From positions 372,001 through 436,000 of the forward strand of contig JAFEMH010000929.1 in assembly GCA_022495995.1 (NCBI GenBank): a stretch of 64,000 nucleotides of DNA, in the 5' to 3' direction. A model generated the notes under the pieces. The model had not been told where the DNA came from, did not search any database, and worked only from the letters and a program-made list of their open reading frames with translations. The translations under genes and the position numbers were made by a program. Shown piece by piece: positions 1 to 11,567 of this stretch (its first letter is position 1; every line of letters begins with the position of its first letter). This DNA is from Adenophora triphylla var. japonica. Taxonomy: Eukaryota; Streptophyta; Magnoliopsida; Asterales; Campanulaceae.

Positions 1-1082
1 ACCACCCGAAAGACTCATCACCGCTTCTTTCATACTTTCGGAAATTTCAAAGTCCATCTCAGCAAACCCCAAAGAATTCTCTAAAACTGACTTCATATCA
101 TCATTCGTACCACTCACCTCGAACACATCCTCCACCACCGGCTCAATCACATCCATGAAACATAGGGAATGGACACCCTTTGGGTATTTCATGGAGTCAA
201 AGATGTTGAACTCCATGACTTGCCCATCGAATTCCATAGATAAAGAACCATTGGCCACATCCAATTTGGTTCTTGCTGTAGAAATGAAAGGCCTTCCAAG
301 AATAATGGGAGCCTTGTGATCCGAATCTATATCCAACACATAAAAATAAGCCGGAAATATCATTTTACCAACCCGTACAAGAACATCCTCCACTAACCCC
401 TTCGGATAAGCATTAGACCAGTCAGCCAACTGTATCACTACCCGAGTGTCTTGCAATGGCCCCAATTTTAGGTTCTCAAACAATGTATATGGCATAACAT
501 TGATTGAATGCCCCCCAAATCAAGCATTGCCTTATGCACCGACAAATCCCCTAGATAAATAGGGATCACAAACATCCCCGAGTCACTGCACTTCTTGGGC
601 ATCTTCCTCTGATATACTGCAGATACATGCTCATTGACCTTAACCTTTTTCTGACTCCTTAGCTTCTGATTTCTCTTGGTGGTACATAACTCCTTCAGAA
701 ACTTAGCATATCTCGGAACGGTCTGAAGAAGGTCCAAGAATGGGATGTTCACCTCTAGCCTTTTGAAAGTATAAAAAATAACCTTGTCAGGCTCAGGCTT
801 CCTCGACTCTCTCAAGGCATGAGGGAACGGCACCTCCGGCTCGAATACTGGTGGCACTAACTCAGATGTAGTACCCTTTTCTTCCAAAACTTTTTCTGTG
901 GGTTCCTTCTTCTCAACCTCCAACTCCAGTTCCTCATTAATCACTGTATCCATCAACTCCTTACCACTCCTCAGTATCATAGCACTCACATTTTTTTGGT
1001 TAGGATTCAGTTTCGTTCTTGATGGAAACTTCCCCGAATTCATAGCCTCCAACCTCCCCACAGCATCTGCAATCTGACCCAT
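1..1082 (-). pseudogene. Athila-type Gag C-terminus and aspartic protease (broken)
   Basis: From 1082 leftwards the minus strand is open to 468 and encodes a linker followed by the Athila pre-protease block (IPFLDLLQTVPRYAKFLKEL, then a block containing VSAVYQRKMPKKCSDSG) and the start of the protease, AMLDLGG. A small insertion near 508-520 shifts the frame. The remaining protease continues in another frame to position 1, with recognisable segments such as APIILGRPFISTART. In this family the protease active site is normally D-L-G-A rather than D-T-G-A, so the L is not a defect, but the frameshift is. A TAG where a CAG is expected (about 1083-1085) separates this part from the upstream gag. 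RT, RNase H and integrase should follow outside the window. Confidence 0.8.
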
Positions 1083-2369
1083 CTATCTCTCAAGACCACT
1101 GATACTAGTATCCGTCCTCTGCTGATACTGCTGAAAGCCGCTAGATAAGGTAGTCATACTCTGAGCCAGTGAACGGACCATATCATCTATAGATTGTCCC
1201 TGTTGTGACTGATGTTGCGGCTGCTGTGGCTGCAAAGGTGCCCTAAATTGCGTAGGCTGCTGACTCGGTTGAAAGTCCCGCTGATTACCGAATTGCTTAC
1301 CGAACTGCGGTTGTTGTGCCCCATTCGGATTAGACCATCTGAACCCCGGGTGAGACTTCCAGTTCGGGTTGTAAGTGTTCTGTCTCTGGCCTCCAAACCC
1401 GATTGCATTCACATCTTCATACTCACCCGCTTGTAATGTTGGACACGAATCTGTAGGGTGAGTCACCTCATAACAAATGCCACACTGCTTCGGCTGCTGT
1501 CCCAACATCATAGTCTTCATCATACTCTTGATGTCCTCTACATCATTTTTAAGTTGATCAGTCGACCCACTGCTCGACCCTGTTGCATTGACCTGTCTGA
1601 CACTTGACCTCCTACCATGTGTCTGGGTACTCTTTGCTAGCTCCTCCAACAATTTTTGAGCCTCCGCAATAGTTTTGTTCAGTATACTACCCCCACACGA
1701 AGAATCAACCATCCTCTTATCCTAATCAGTAAGTCCTCCATAGAAGTACATTATCAGCTGATCCGCATCATATCGTGATAAGGAAAACTCCGGGTGAGTG
1801 TGTGAAATCTATTATAGTAACCATAGAATGATATCCTCCTTCTATTCCATATTACTGATGTCCCGTTTCATAACATTGATCTCGTTCACCGGGAAAATTC
1901 ATCCAAGAATGCCTCCTTAACATCTGGCAGGTGGTAATACTGTTCGGGGCTAGGTGATAATACCACACATTGGCCATGTCCTTCAAGGTAAAAGAGAAAG
2001 CTCGAATCAGAAGTTGCTCAATTGGTAGATCTGAGGGCTTCATACTAATGCAAACTTGCACGAACTGGGATACGTGCTGATTCGGGTTTTCACCGGGTAG
2101 CCCACTGAAGCCAGGCAATTGATTTAGTAGCCCCAGTTTCAACTTGAACGTGACTCCCGTAGGCAAAGCGGGAAAAGTAACTGCCTACGGTTGCTCCGTC
2201 CAGTTCGGAGTAGTTTCTGCCTGAGAGTCTGGGCTGATCTATCACCCATCTCTCCTTCCCAACAATTTTCTTTTACTCTCCTATTTACTTTGCGTCCTTT
2301 CCTGAAAGAACGTTCAATTTTTGTATCAAGAGGCACAAGTAAATTGTTAGTAGAACGGGAGTGAACCAT
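1083..2369 (-). pseudogene. Athila-type gag (nucleocapsid/capsid), broken
   Basis: Three reading frames on the minus strand together make an Athila-like Gag. The N-terminal piece (about 2369-2139) contains the NNLLVPLDTKIERSF region. The capsid piece (2166-1852) contains the family's GLLNQLPGFSGLPGENPNQH block followed by a typical SMKPSDLPIEQLLIRAFSF core. The C-terminal piece (1712-1083) carries one zinc knuckle of pattern CX2CX4HX4C (CGICYEVTHPTDSC, about 1490-1440) and a Q/P-rich tail. The frames are joined by frameshifts and by stops, including the terminal TAG. Gag would form the virus-like particle and bind the element RNA. No intact product can be expected. Confidence 0.8.
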
Positions 2370-2495
2370 GCACGGTTACACCACAAGAAAGTAAGGTAAT
2401 ACACTTAGCAGATAACAAAATTAATAAAATAAAAATAAATAAAAAGAATAAGAAATAGATTAAGAAAAGAATAAGAACGTAAACAATTACACCGT

Positions 2496-2513
2496 TCCCC
2501 GGAAACGGCGCCA
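2496..2513 (-). other. Primer-binding site of the Athila-like element
   Basis: The minus strand reads TGGCGCCGTTTCCGGGGA, the usual Athila/plant gypsy primer-binding site with one mismatch against the common form. It lies about 15 nt inside the LTR border, between LTR and gag, as expected for tRNA-primed minus-strand synthesis. Confidence 0.75.
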
Positions 2514-2528
2514 AAATCTGGAAGGCAA

Positions 2529-3597
2529 TGTCGCACAACTACTAAATTAACCGTGACTCGACCACAAATATGCAGCTAGAGCAAGTCCAGGATTGATCCA
2601 CGAAGAACGGTTATTGAATACGATCTAGTCACGACACAAAGTAAATGGGGGGATTTGTTTGTTTTTTGAATTAATTTTCCTAAGACGGGAAGTAAAATCT
2701 AAGTTGCAAACAATTATGTAAAAAGCACTTTGGATATGTAAAATTATCCCCGTCTATCAATCAATATCACAGGAATGATACTTTCTTTCTTTCCCCTAAT
2801 TACTTGATCACGAGATATAAAATCTCTATTGTGAAGGTGCTACAACCCTAGTTTGACACGATAAAAGGGAGATCTAGCAATAATCAATTAAAATGATTAA
2901 GAGATTGATCAATTTCTCAAAACCCTAAAAATAGATTTGAATTAAGAACAAATAAAATTGTAACCGAGAGAAAATAATAAGAAAGTTTCAAACCTCAATT
3001 GATATCCAAATCGGTTCAAGCTTTACAATCCAAAGCAATGAAAGTTTTAAGCTTCCATGGATGTTTTAAGACTTCAAAAGTTTCTTCTAAATTCTCATGA
3101 AAACCTAACATAAAACCTAATAGTCTATTCAAATCTCTATTTATACTAGGAGACTAAAAAATGAAAAAAAAAAAAGGAAATTAAAATAATAAAATACTCC
3201 AAAAAGGTAAACTAACACAACACTGAGAAAACGTCAACAGTACTCCGTTTCTTCCACGGCTTGGGTTCAGATTTTCCACTAAATTCCCTGATGTTTCAGA
3301 TTCTTGCAATTTGGTCCCTGGAACTTCCAGATTTTTAGTCTGGTCCCAGAACTTTCTAGAATTGCAGAACAATCCTCAGCTTCATAATCTTGACTTTTTC
3401 GGCTTGACTTTGGCTCCTTGAGAGTATTACATCCGGGTATGAAATAAAACAACTAATACCCTCGGATTACAATAACTCTCGACAACACCTTGCTTTAACA
3501 TATTATCCAAATTACATCAAATCTAAACTAAATACATCAAAATAAGGATAAAGTGTCTAGGAAAATAGGGAAATTACAAATAATGAAATCCACCACA
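2529..3597 (-). repeat. LTR of the Athila-like element (5' LTR on minus strand)
   Basis: Non-coding, TG...CA-bounded block of about 1.07 kb between the primer-binding site and the start of Tat element A. On the plus strand it starts TGTCGCACAAC and ends CACCACA. A TATA-like box in minus orientation (TATAAATAG, complement of about 3139-3148) marks the likely promoter. The borders are uncertain by about 10 bp because the partner LTR is outside the window. A short open frame at 3181-3372 inside it is not a gene. Confidence 0.65.
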
Positions 3598-3643
3598 TCA
3601 GAGCCTGTTCTATAGCAAGGTAGGGTTTTCTGCTGGTGAGGGT

Positions 3644-6540
3644 ATGGGGGATTTAGAGGCGGATGATCCACGAATTGTTCGCTTCCGTCTGTTCAATAAA
3701 CTGATAGACCACCTCATAATCTTCTACATTAAGTCCAATAAACCCCCCTTTCCTAGAGAGAGGTTAGCATTCACAGGGGAATCTAGGTCATCCTTAGATA
3801 GCTCGGAACATACTTCAACTAGGTCTCATTCCCCTGTTTTTGTGTCTTCTGTAGATATGGAAACTCAACAAACTTCAACCTCTTCATCGTCGAGCTCTTC
3901 CTCTGGAAATATAGTAGACAAATTCTGCTCAACCGTGGTCCCATGTCGCAATGAGAGGGGATATTTGGCCCCCAAGCCGACAATAGGGAGGAAAAATGCA
4001 GAGTCTCGAATCAACATTCTTCATGGCTTTTTCGAGGTGCTTCGTGAAGACTTCCACCTTACCCACTTCACTGAGAGGCAAAGGAAAGCCCAATCTTGGA
4101 TACACGGGGGACTTGAGTAAAACTAACATGGCCTTCTATACGGCCAGTTGAGGCCGATCTACGCCTACCTCTCAATCCCTTCATCTGTGAGTTCTAGGAG
4201 TGTTTGGCCGCTGTCCCAATGCAGCTCGAGGTTAATACTATGAGGGTTCTAGTCTACTTTGCCATGGTTTATAGGTTTGTAGGGTACAAACCATGTATCC
4301 ACGTATTCAGGCGGTTCTTTAAGGTCGTGCAAAATGAGAAAACCTTTGGGATAAGCACACCCTCCAAAGCCAAAGCCCCAAAATTGTTTACCAACTTGCC
4401 GACAAGGTTTCTGGGTGGAATAGCCACATGATTCTGGTGGAGAGTAGGAAGGGATAGGAATTCCCTTTGCCCGAGGCAGACACGCAGCCTATGCCGGAAG
4501 AGGATTCTTGGGTCCCTGAGTGTAGTGGGGATATCGCTCGTAGGTTGATACTGGTAACTCGGAGGAGCACCATAAGTTGGGCCACCCTTGGGTCGGATAA
4601 GGATTTTTTCATCCAAGCAGGGATAATGCTCGGAGGGGATGGTGAGGTAGTTTCTTTAGTCCTCATCATGAGAAGTCTTAGATACCCAGATTGGGTAATT
4701 CATGAAAGGGAGAGGTTTGAGTCTCAAGGCCACTTCTGCAAGAAGAAATCAGGCCATTGCAGGGACCTATTCCACTATGGCGGTTAAGTGCTCAAATTGC
4801 TTTGATCTTTACGTAATTTTTCTGTCTTTTGCTCGTGATTTGCCTTGCTAACTGTTTTCCTTTGGTCTTGCAGTCCTTACCCCCGAGCAAGAAGCCAACA
4901 TGAACAGAATTGTCGACCTCGGAAATAGGAGGAGAAATAAGAAGGCCCATGCAGCTACAAATGATAGGGTCAGCCGGGGGAAAGAGGCCATAGATAGGAA
5001 TGCTTATCTCCCCAAAGAAGGAGTGGGGATGGTCCCCGTAGATGGGTCTGGGCCAGTGGAGCCCATCGAGCAAGCCCCCCAAGTGCAAGTTATTGGGGGA
5101 GAAGGGGAGGTTGACTTGTCGACCGAGTTGGAGTCGAGCTCTAAGCCTAGGCAAGAGTCAGATGGGGTAGACCCCCACAATGTTGTTGACCTCGAGCTCG
5201 ATGTTGATGAGCCGAAGGAAGCCGATGTCGACCTTCCCCTTGGCAGGCTTAGGAAGAGATCTTGTGCCGACCTGGGAATCGAAGGAGCTGGCACTTCTAG
5301 AGCTACAGGCTCTGCCTCAAGTCATCCTCCTCTCCACATCCCCTCCGCCAGAAGCACCGAAGAAGTGCAGGCCATAGTGGAGAGGCTAAGTGATGTCCTT
5401 CCCCTTACGGGTGTCAATAGCTCGATACGCCAATACCCCGAGCTGGGTTTGGGGTAAATAATAGTGAGGAGGGCAATAGACAGGGACTTGCTGGCCCAGT
5501 TTGTTGAGGAGGGGCTCACTCCAAAAGAGTTCAACGATAGGTCAGGCCTCCTTGCCTCCGAGGTAACACTTACTTGCTTGCTCTATTTTCCCTTTGTTTC
5601 ATTTGCCTTTGGTCTTCGTAATTTTGACTGTCACCTCACTAACTATCTTTACTCGTTGGTGCAGTCTTTTGCTTTGACGAAGCAAGCCAAGTACAGCTGG
5701 AGGGCTGCCATTGAGAAGGAGCAGATTGCTTTGACCAAATACTCCTAGAAAGCTAGGGTTAGTGGACTCTGACTCCCGTTTTTGGGCTATTCAGGCAGCT
5801 CATTTCAATGCAGAAAAAGAGTGGGATGAAGCTCGGTAGGTCTGAAGGTGGCAAGGGAGCAGCTCGCTCCTCATCAAGCTCAGGTCGACTCTCTAGCTCC
5901 CATCAAGGTTGCACTGGAGGAGGAGGTGTCGTTGGCCCGTCAGGAGAAAATCAAATTTGAAGGGCAGGTAGAGCAGTTGTCTGGTATGGTGCAAGACTGG
6001 ACTAGAAGAATGGAACAAATGATCAACGACCATCAGGCAGCTCGGCTTCGGTGGGAGGAAGAGGATCTATCCCAGGAAAAGGCTGCTGTAGAGCAATTCA
6101 AGAATAGTGATGAGTGCTACGGCATCATCGTGTCTCGAGATTGGGATTTCTATGATGTCGGACGCCAGCACATGGCCCGCCGTGCAATAGTGGATCCTTC
6201 AGTCGACCTAAGTGTTGAAAAAATAGCCCAATGGGCTTTTGAAGATGGCTGTGATGAGCAGGCGCACAGCGGCCACTCCCTTGTGCCTTTCAATGACAAT
6301 GATCTGGCCATGATTGCCCAGCAGGATGCTGAGCTCCTCCAGTTAAGCCAAGAAATTTCAATGCCATCCTTAAGGATCTCGAGGAGGCTGATGATATTGA
6401 TGAAGATGATGAAGTCACTCAAGATCAAGTCTTTGAGGAGGTCTAGCATCAAGGGTAGCATCAGCCTGGGCACAGGGAGGAGCAAGAGCAGCAGGAGCAG
6501 CCAAGCCATGATCAAGAGGATTGATCTATTTTTATGTTAA
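3644..6540 (+). pseudogene. Antisense extra ORF of Tat element A (intron-containing, broken)
   Basis: Opposite in strand to A's gag-pol. It starts at ATG 3644 (MGDLEADDPRIVRF) and has a Ser-rich segment, then a domain recalling the plant 'putative gypsy-type transposase' family (a segment near 4204-4431 with a YFAMVYRFVGYKP core), an acidic linker, and a C-terminal coiled coil (5848 onwards: EEEVSLARQEKIKFEGQVEQ). Two likely introns have GT...AG borders: 4783-4873 and 5563-5664. Frames are lost near 4120, 4430, 5457 and 5750. The same layout occurs in elements B and D. The function is unknown: similarity to the putative transposase family does not show transposase activity, and no catalytic motif is visible. 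Confidence 0.7.
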
Positions 6541-6780
6541 TTTGGTTTTGTAATAGGCAATTCCCAAACATATTTACTTATTGTCTTTAGTTCGCCACTG
6601 CTTTGTTCCGGTTTGGGAGGCAGTTAACTTGAAATATTTTGTATTTAAACAAGTTCTGACCCACTTTTTGGGGGACTTGCTTACCAATGCTAGATGACTT
6701 TCGAAACATTTTTCTTTGATCCATGTTTCTGTTTTTTTTTCCTTTGTCGAATTAGATTAATTAGGAGATCGACCAAAGTC

Positions 6781-7190
6781 TTAATCGGACTAGTTTGCCA
6801 TAACGAAGCTGACCAAGGTTTTAGTCGAACTTGATTTGGGAATGAGGCTGACCTGAGTTTTCAGTCGAACCTGTTTGATAATGAGGTTGACTTAAGGATT
6901 TGATCGAGCCCGTTTAAGGAACGAAACTAACATAAGTCATCAGTCGAACTTGTTTAAGAACGAGGTTAACTTAGAACTTTAGTCGAGTCTGTTTAAGGAA
7001 CGAGGCTGACATAAGTCTTCAGTCGAACCTGTTTAAGAACGAGGTTGACTTAGGATTTTAGTCGAGACTGTTTAAGGAACGAGGCTGACATAAGTCTTCA
7101 GTCGAACCTGTTTAAAAATGAGGTTGACTTAGTACTTTAGTCAAGTTTGTTTAATATTTCGAGATCGACTAAGAGTCAGATCTGAATTGA
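6781..7190 (-). repeat. 79-bp tandem subrepeats in Tat element A
   Basis: About four to five degenerate units with a 79-bp period, each built from two related ~40-bp halves (for example TTTAAGAACGAGGTTGACTT and TTTAAGGAACGAGGCTGACA). They lie between the end of integrase and the antisense ORF, where Tat elements are known to carry a hypervariable, tandem-repeat-rich 3' untranslated region. Confidence 0.8.
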
Positions 7191-7282
7191 ACACGGTGCA
7201 AGTATAACATAGTTTGTGAATAGAACTTCTTGGGGGTAACCCCATTTAATTGTTGAAGTAGAACGTTACATAGAGAGCTCAA

Positions 7283-7628
7283 TCAAAACTAATATTTAAC
7301 TAAGTGTCTAGTATGCCAAAGATGTTTCAACTCGTCACCACCCGGATGGCCAATCATGTAGGTCCCTTCCTTTACAATTTTGGTGATGATGTAGGGTCCT
7401 TCCCAATTCGGAGATAACTTATTCTACTCAGCTTTCCTTCCAGTTACCTCGATCTTCCATAGGACGTAGTCCCCAACATTGAATGACCTCTTCTTGACCT
7501 TCTTTTCGTGATAACCCTTAGTTTTCTGCTTGTAATTGACCATTCTAAGCTAAGCAGTCATCCATTTATCCTCCAATAGGTCTAATTCAAGCAATATGTT
7601 GGAGACATTATGTTTTTTATCAAATAAA
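7283..7628 (-). pseudogene. Integrase C-terminal domain of Tat element A
   Basis: Minus-strand frames encode VNYKQKTKGYHEKKVKKRSF, then NVGDYVLWKIEVTGRKAE and LSPNWEGPYIITKIVKEGTY, then a histidine-rich end before TAG. This matches the C-terminal part of element B's integrase (36053-36316) nearly block for block. It has at least two internal stops (MTA* and AE*). The link to the catalytic core is interrupted by the solo LTR at 7634-9062. Confidence 0.8.
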
Positions 7629-7633
7629 TCCAC

Positions 7634-9062
7634 TGTTTGGCCCAATTGGTAGGAAAACAGGCTAGAGGAGGGGGGTGAATAGCCTGATTAAAATTCTTTT
7701 CTAAAACCTTTATAAAATATCCAAGTAACTTATCTCAGGCTAACTGATGGAAACCAGTTGCACAACGGATAAAATATTACTGGTTTAACTCACACAAAAG
7801 TGATCGGTTAAGTGAATGGGTTTCAAATAAAGATAAGTTAAAATATCATGCAAGTTGTATTCCAATAGAAAAGACAAATGAGCAGTTAAAGGAATCAAAG
7901 GGTTGTAACCGGTGATAGAGTTCAACCGATTACAAGGAAGAGTAATAATGAGCAAGCAAACAAACAAGGAGACACGGTTATTTGGAGAGGTTCAATGTAT
8001 TAAATAACTACTACGTCCTCTACCAAGTTTGGTCAAAACTTGGATTTGTGTAAAGGTGCACTATTAATGTCACTAGTCTATTACAAGTTGCAAGCCTTAT
8101 GATTGAAGGTTGCCTAAAGGAAGTGATTACTAATGGATCTTGCTAGAAGATTGACCAAGTGTTTTCAAGAGATGTGTTCACAAATTGAACTGATTTCTCT
8201 TGGGTGTGTAGTGTGATCAATCAATGTGTTCCAGACATAGTCTTGTTGGGGAACACATACTATAATTGATTGAGTGTGCACTGTGTATGTCCTAGTAAAT
8301 AATCTAGTGAATATATGGACTTGAATGCCTTGAACTTCAATGCTTGATTGCACTTGTAGTTCTTGACAATCTCACTCTCAAAGACCTTCAATGCACCAAC
8401 CCTCTCCAATGCTCTGATAAGGTATTTATAGTGTCTTCAAATGGAGCGGTTGTCTTTGAAGGGGTTGAAGGAATGACTTGGATTCTGACAAGCATTTAGT
8501 GAGAATATATTCTACATTAAATGCCTGAGATTTGACGTACAACCATCTTTGAAATTTCCACTGGATAAAAAAGTTGTTGTGAGTACTGGTAACTGAAACT
8601 TCCTCAAAGCAGTTACTGACAAGGCGGCAGCAAGGTCTTCATAGCAACTGTTCTACCAACTTCAGCTAAGTTGTGGGCGGGGTAGGTGAGAACATTAAAT
8701 GCATCAACTGAGGGGAAGCTTTTTGAGTAAGCTTGAATGATGCAGCAACTTGAGGGAATCATAACCGGTTGTCTGACTCAAGGTTGAGAGGTTGGTCGGC
8801 TGATGCATGACCGGTTGAGTCTGTCAACCGGTTGGGGCTTTGGCAGCTTGAACAAGTAACCAATATCACCTTGGAAAATCTTCAGGTATTCAAGTCTTCA
8901 TTCTTTGAAAAAAATACATTTAGAAACACTGGCACTAGCACTAAAGGGAACCTAAGGTACATAGAAAATTATAATTGGTCTAGTTAAAATTAGGGGTCCT
9001 CAATAATGCTTATTATGATTGGGATTAAGCAATTCTAAAACTATACATATATTTGACTAACA
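7634..9062 (-). repeat. Solo LTR inserted in integrase of element A
   Basis: A 1429-bp block that starts TGTTTGGCCC and ends GACTAACA, flanked by the direct repeat TCCAC (7629-7633 and 9063-9067). Removing it and one TCCAC copy rejoins the integrase reading of element A. No coding sequence, PBS or second LTR is visible. The plus-strand sequence near 8417-8425 gives TATAAATA on the minus strand, suggesting a minus-oriented promoter. The family is not recognised; the start resembles plant repeats reading CTAGAGGAGGGGGGTGAATAG. Confidence 0.75.
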
Positions 9063-9720
9063 TCCACCCTTGTTATAGGAATTCGAAACTCGGCAGGTGC
9101 CATGGCCTCCGACCCAAATGAAAGAGCAAGTGGGGTTTCCCCTGTAGGTCCCCGGGTGGTTGTGTGGACTTCCCAAAGAGCAAGGGGTAGTTCGTCCAAC
9201 CATCTGCCAGCTCGACCAATTAGGCCCTTACTTAGTGTTGTTAATACAAACTTGTTGGCCACCTCCGCTTGCCCGTTGCCTTATGGATAAGCAATTGACG
9301 ATTTCCAGTGTTTTACTCCCAATATCTTCATTTCTGTTTCAAAAGCAGATGAGAATTGTAGTATGTTTTCTGAAACAATTTATTGTGGCACCCAAATCGA
9401 CACCAAATGTAATCATGGATGAAGTTGATGGCGTTTTCCTGTGTTATTTTTTCCAATGGTTTTGCCTTGATCTACTTGGTGAAGTAATCAATAGCCACGA
9501 TCATATACTTACAATTTCCTTGGGCGGGTGGGAAGGGTCCGATCAAATCTACCCCCCACATGTCGAACGGCCAAGCTGCGATCACGTGTGTTTGCTCAGT
9601 TGTTGGGAGCCTTGGTAGGTCGGAATATCTTTGACACTTTTCACATTTCTGCACAAATTCACGAACAACCTCCCTTAAATGAGGCCAGTAGTACCCAAAG
9701 GTGAGTATCTTGTCTGCCAA
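9041..9720 (-). pseudogene. Integrase zinc-binding and catalytic core of Tat element A
   Basis: The minus strand from 9720 encodes the C-terminal half of the HHCC domain (KCEKCQRYSD) and the core start WPFDMWGVDLIGPF, with a frame change near 9472. The later part (9262-9041) contains RWLDELPLALWEVHTTTRGP and TPLALSFGSEAMAPAE. The first catalytic Asp (in GVDLIG) is present. The region of the second Asp and the Glu is out of frame. Closely related to element B's integrase. Confidence 0.8.
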
Positions 9721-10016
9721 AGTTCTGGTCCCCGGGTGTCCACCTCATATTCCACTATGTACTTCGAGCAAGAGATGAGGAACTTCCATAGGATGAACAC
9801 ACCTTAATAAAGGCTTCACGAAGGATCTTCTGAACAATGCGTCCCCATGTATAGTGAACCTAGGGGAAAGTTCTGGTCCCCGGGTGTCCACCTCATATTC
9901 CACTATGTACTTCGAGCAAGAGATGAGGAACTTCCATAGGATGAACACACCTTAATAAAGGCTTCACGAAGGATCTTCTGAAAAATGCGTCCCCATGTAT
10001 AGTGAACCTAGGGGAT
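9721..10016 (-). repeat. 148-bp tandem duplication in pol of element A
   Basis: The segment beginning AGTTCTGGTCCCCGGGTGTC at 9721 is repeated from 9869 with a period of 148 bp. One substitution is visible (CTGAACAATG against CTGAAAAATG). It duplicates the region just before the integrase zinc-binding domain and is not in frame. Confidence 0.9.
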
Positions 10017-10039
10017 TTCTTCCTTACCATCTTGGTCTT

Positions 10040-10496
10040 CTATTCGTTAGTTGGTAGCTCGCCTGTTTCAATGTAGGCCTTCATCTCGTCAATCCAAGAC
10101 TTAGAGCCGTAGACCGAGCATAGAACCTTCACTCTTTCGTAAGTTGGATGCTCTAAGTATGAGATTGGTTTTCCATGCCACTCGTCTGAAGTGGTTAACT
10201 TGGACAGTAGGTCGGCCAACTCATTCTCATCGCTGTCTATCCTCTGTATTTCCCAAAACTCTATGTCTTGGATCAGCTTTTTCACCAGCTCGCATTACTT
10301 GATCAGAATACGGTTGATCACCTCATATTCCCCCTTACCTGAAGCACAATCAACTGGGAGTCACAGTAAGCTACAATCTTGGTTGCCCCAAGCAGCTAGC
10401 ATATTCAACTGCTACGATCAAGGCCTCGTACTCGGCCTGGTTGTTGGAAGCTTGGAAGTTGAACCTTAAAGCTTCTTCAATAGCTCTATCTCCAGC
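10040..10496 (-). pseudogene. Second (archaeal-type) RNase H of Tat element A
   Basis: Minus-strand segments include NQAEYEAL (about 10440, typical of the aRH domain) and an end piece IDSDENELADLLSKLTTSDE (10285-10040), followed by the linker to integrase. Stops occur between these pieces. The domain start, with the expected first catalytic Asp (YTDGSA in element B), is missing because of a deletion near 10496. A second RNase H behind RT-RNase H identifies the Tat lineage. Confidence 0.75.
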
Positions 10497-10985
10497 TTAA
10501 AGGTAGACGTACAAACTCTCTCCTTGAATTGGGCTACTAAGCAATGGTGGGGAGGCGAGGTATTCCTTTATCTGTTGGAACGACGAGTAACATTCGGTCG
10601 TCCACTCAAAGTTTTTCATCCCCCTCAAAGTTTTGAAGAAAGGGAGAGACCTCTCACCAGACTTGGCTATGAAGCATCCCAAAGCAGCGACCCTACCATT
10701 TAATCGTTGAACATCCTTGATGCTAGCAAGTTCCTGCATTTCTACCAAGGCCTTGATTGGCCACCCCAAATACACACTTGCTCGGGTTCAGCTTCATGTC
10801 GTTTGCTCGTAGATTAGCGAACGTTTCCCTTAGATCTACCACATGATGACCAGTCTTAGTTTTGATGACCATGTCATCAATGTAGGCCTCCGTGTTTCGT
10901 CCAGTCTGACTAGTAAAACTTTGTTGACCATTCTCTGATAAGTAGCCCATGCATTTTTCAATCCAAATGGCATCTTGGTCTAGTA
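10497..10985 (-). pseudogene. RT C-terminal half and RNase H start of Tat element A
   Basis: The minus strand encodes the RT catalytic motif in EAYIDDMVIKTK (10723-10950 frame), the thumb/connection (ANLRANDMKLNPSKCVFG) and, in the next frame, LNGRVAALGCFIAKSGERSL leading into the tether of RNase H. The YIDD box is intact here, unlike in element B. Frame shifts occur near 10760. The N-terminal half of RT lies at 12234-12617, separated by the Cassandra insertion. Confidence 0.85.
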
Positions 10986-11104
10986 ATATATTGTAACGCC
11001 CCGAGCCCGAAGATCGGGTCGGAACGCTATTAGATTTGACGGACTATCCCCACAAACCACCACAAGTCTTTCCAGCACGTGTTGTCCTCACTTACGTGCT
11101 CACT

Positions 11105-11204
11105 GAGAAACTTCCCAGTGGGTCACCCATCCTAGAATTTCCCCAGGTCAAGCACGCTTAACCTTGGAGTCCTTATAGGATGAGCTTCCGAAAAGAAGAT
11201 GCAT
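11105..11204 (-). promoter_or_regulatory. 5S-rRNA-like Pol III promoter in left Cassandra LTR
   Basis: On the minus strand this segment reads GGTTAAGCGTGCTTGACC and later GGATGGGTGACC...CTGGGAAGT, matching the internal control region (A box and C box) of plant 5S rRNA. Cassandra LTRs are known to carry such transcribed 5S-like sequence. It would be read leftwards, away from the dimer centre. Confidence 0.8.
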
Positions 11205-11567
11205 CTTGGTGATATGAGTAGTACTAATCAAATCATATCAAACATATCAAGCACACATATTTTTGGGGGCGCCACAATCTCCCCCACTTAGGATCCTTGC
11301 CCCGTGAGGCCTACTGGAAACCCCGGGCGAGTGTGGATCCAAGAGGGGCTCATACGGATCCAAGAGGTGACTCCCACCGACTCCGCGGTGTGCACTTTGT
11401 TCCGCACAGCACTTTGCTCCACACTTCCGGCCGGGTCCCGCTCTGATACCATTTGTAACGCCCCGAGCCCGAAGACCGGGTCGGAACGCTATCAGATTTG
11501 GCGCCCCCAAAAATGTGTGTGCCTGATATGTTTGATATGATTTGATTAGTGCTACTCATATCACCAA

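Larger units (their letters stand above)
1..3597 (-). mobile_element. Athila-like Ty3/gypsy LTR retrotransposon, 5' part
   Basis: Read on the minus strand from the right: an LTR (about 3597 to 2529), a primer-binding site beginning TGGCGCCG (2513 leftwards), a leader, gag, and a gag-protease spacer with protease up to the left edge, where the element leaves the window. Gag, the protease context with a D-L-G-A active site, and the PBS type all fit the Athila branch of plant Ty3/gypsy elements. The reading frame is broken several times, so this is a dead copy. Its right LTR border abuts the antisense ORF of Tat element A directly, which suggests that it inserted into that element and that A's missing 3' LTR lies beyond the left edge. 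Confidence 0.85.

Noticed and set aside
2529..3597. Treating this block as the missing 3' LTR of Tat A
   Set aside because: It does not resemble 15632-16231 and is adjacent to an Athila-type primer site.
3929..5294. Minus-strand frames opposite the antisense ORF of element A
   Set aside because: Shadows of the plus-strand coding sequence; no domain match.
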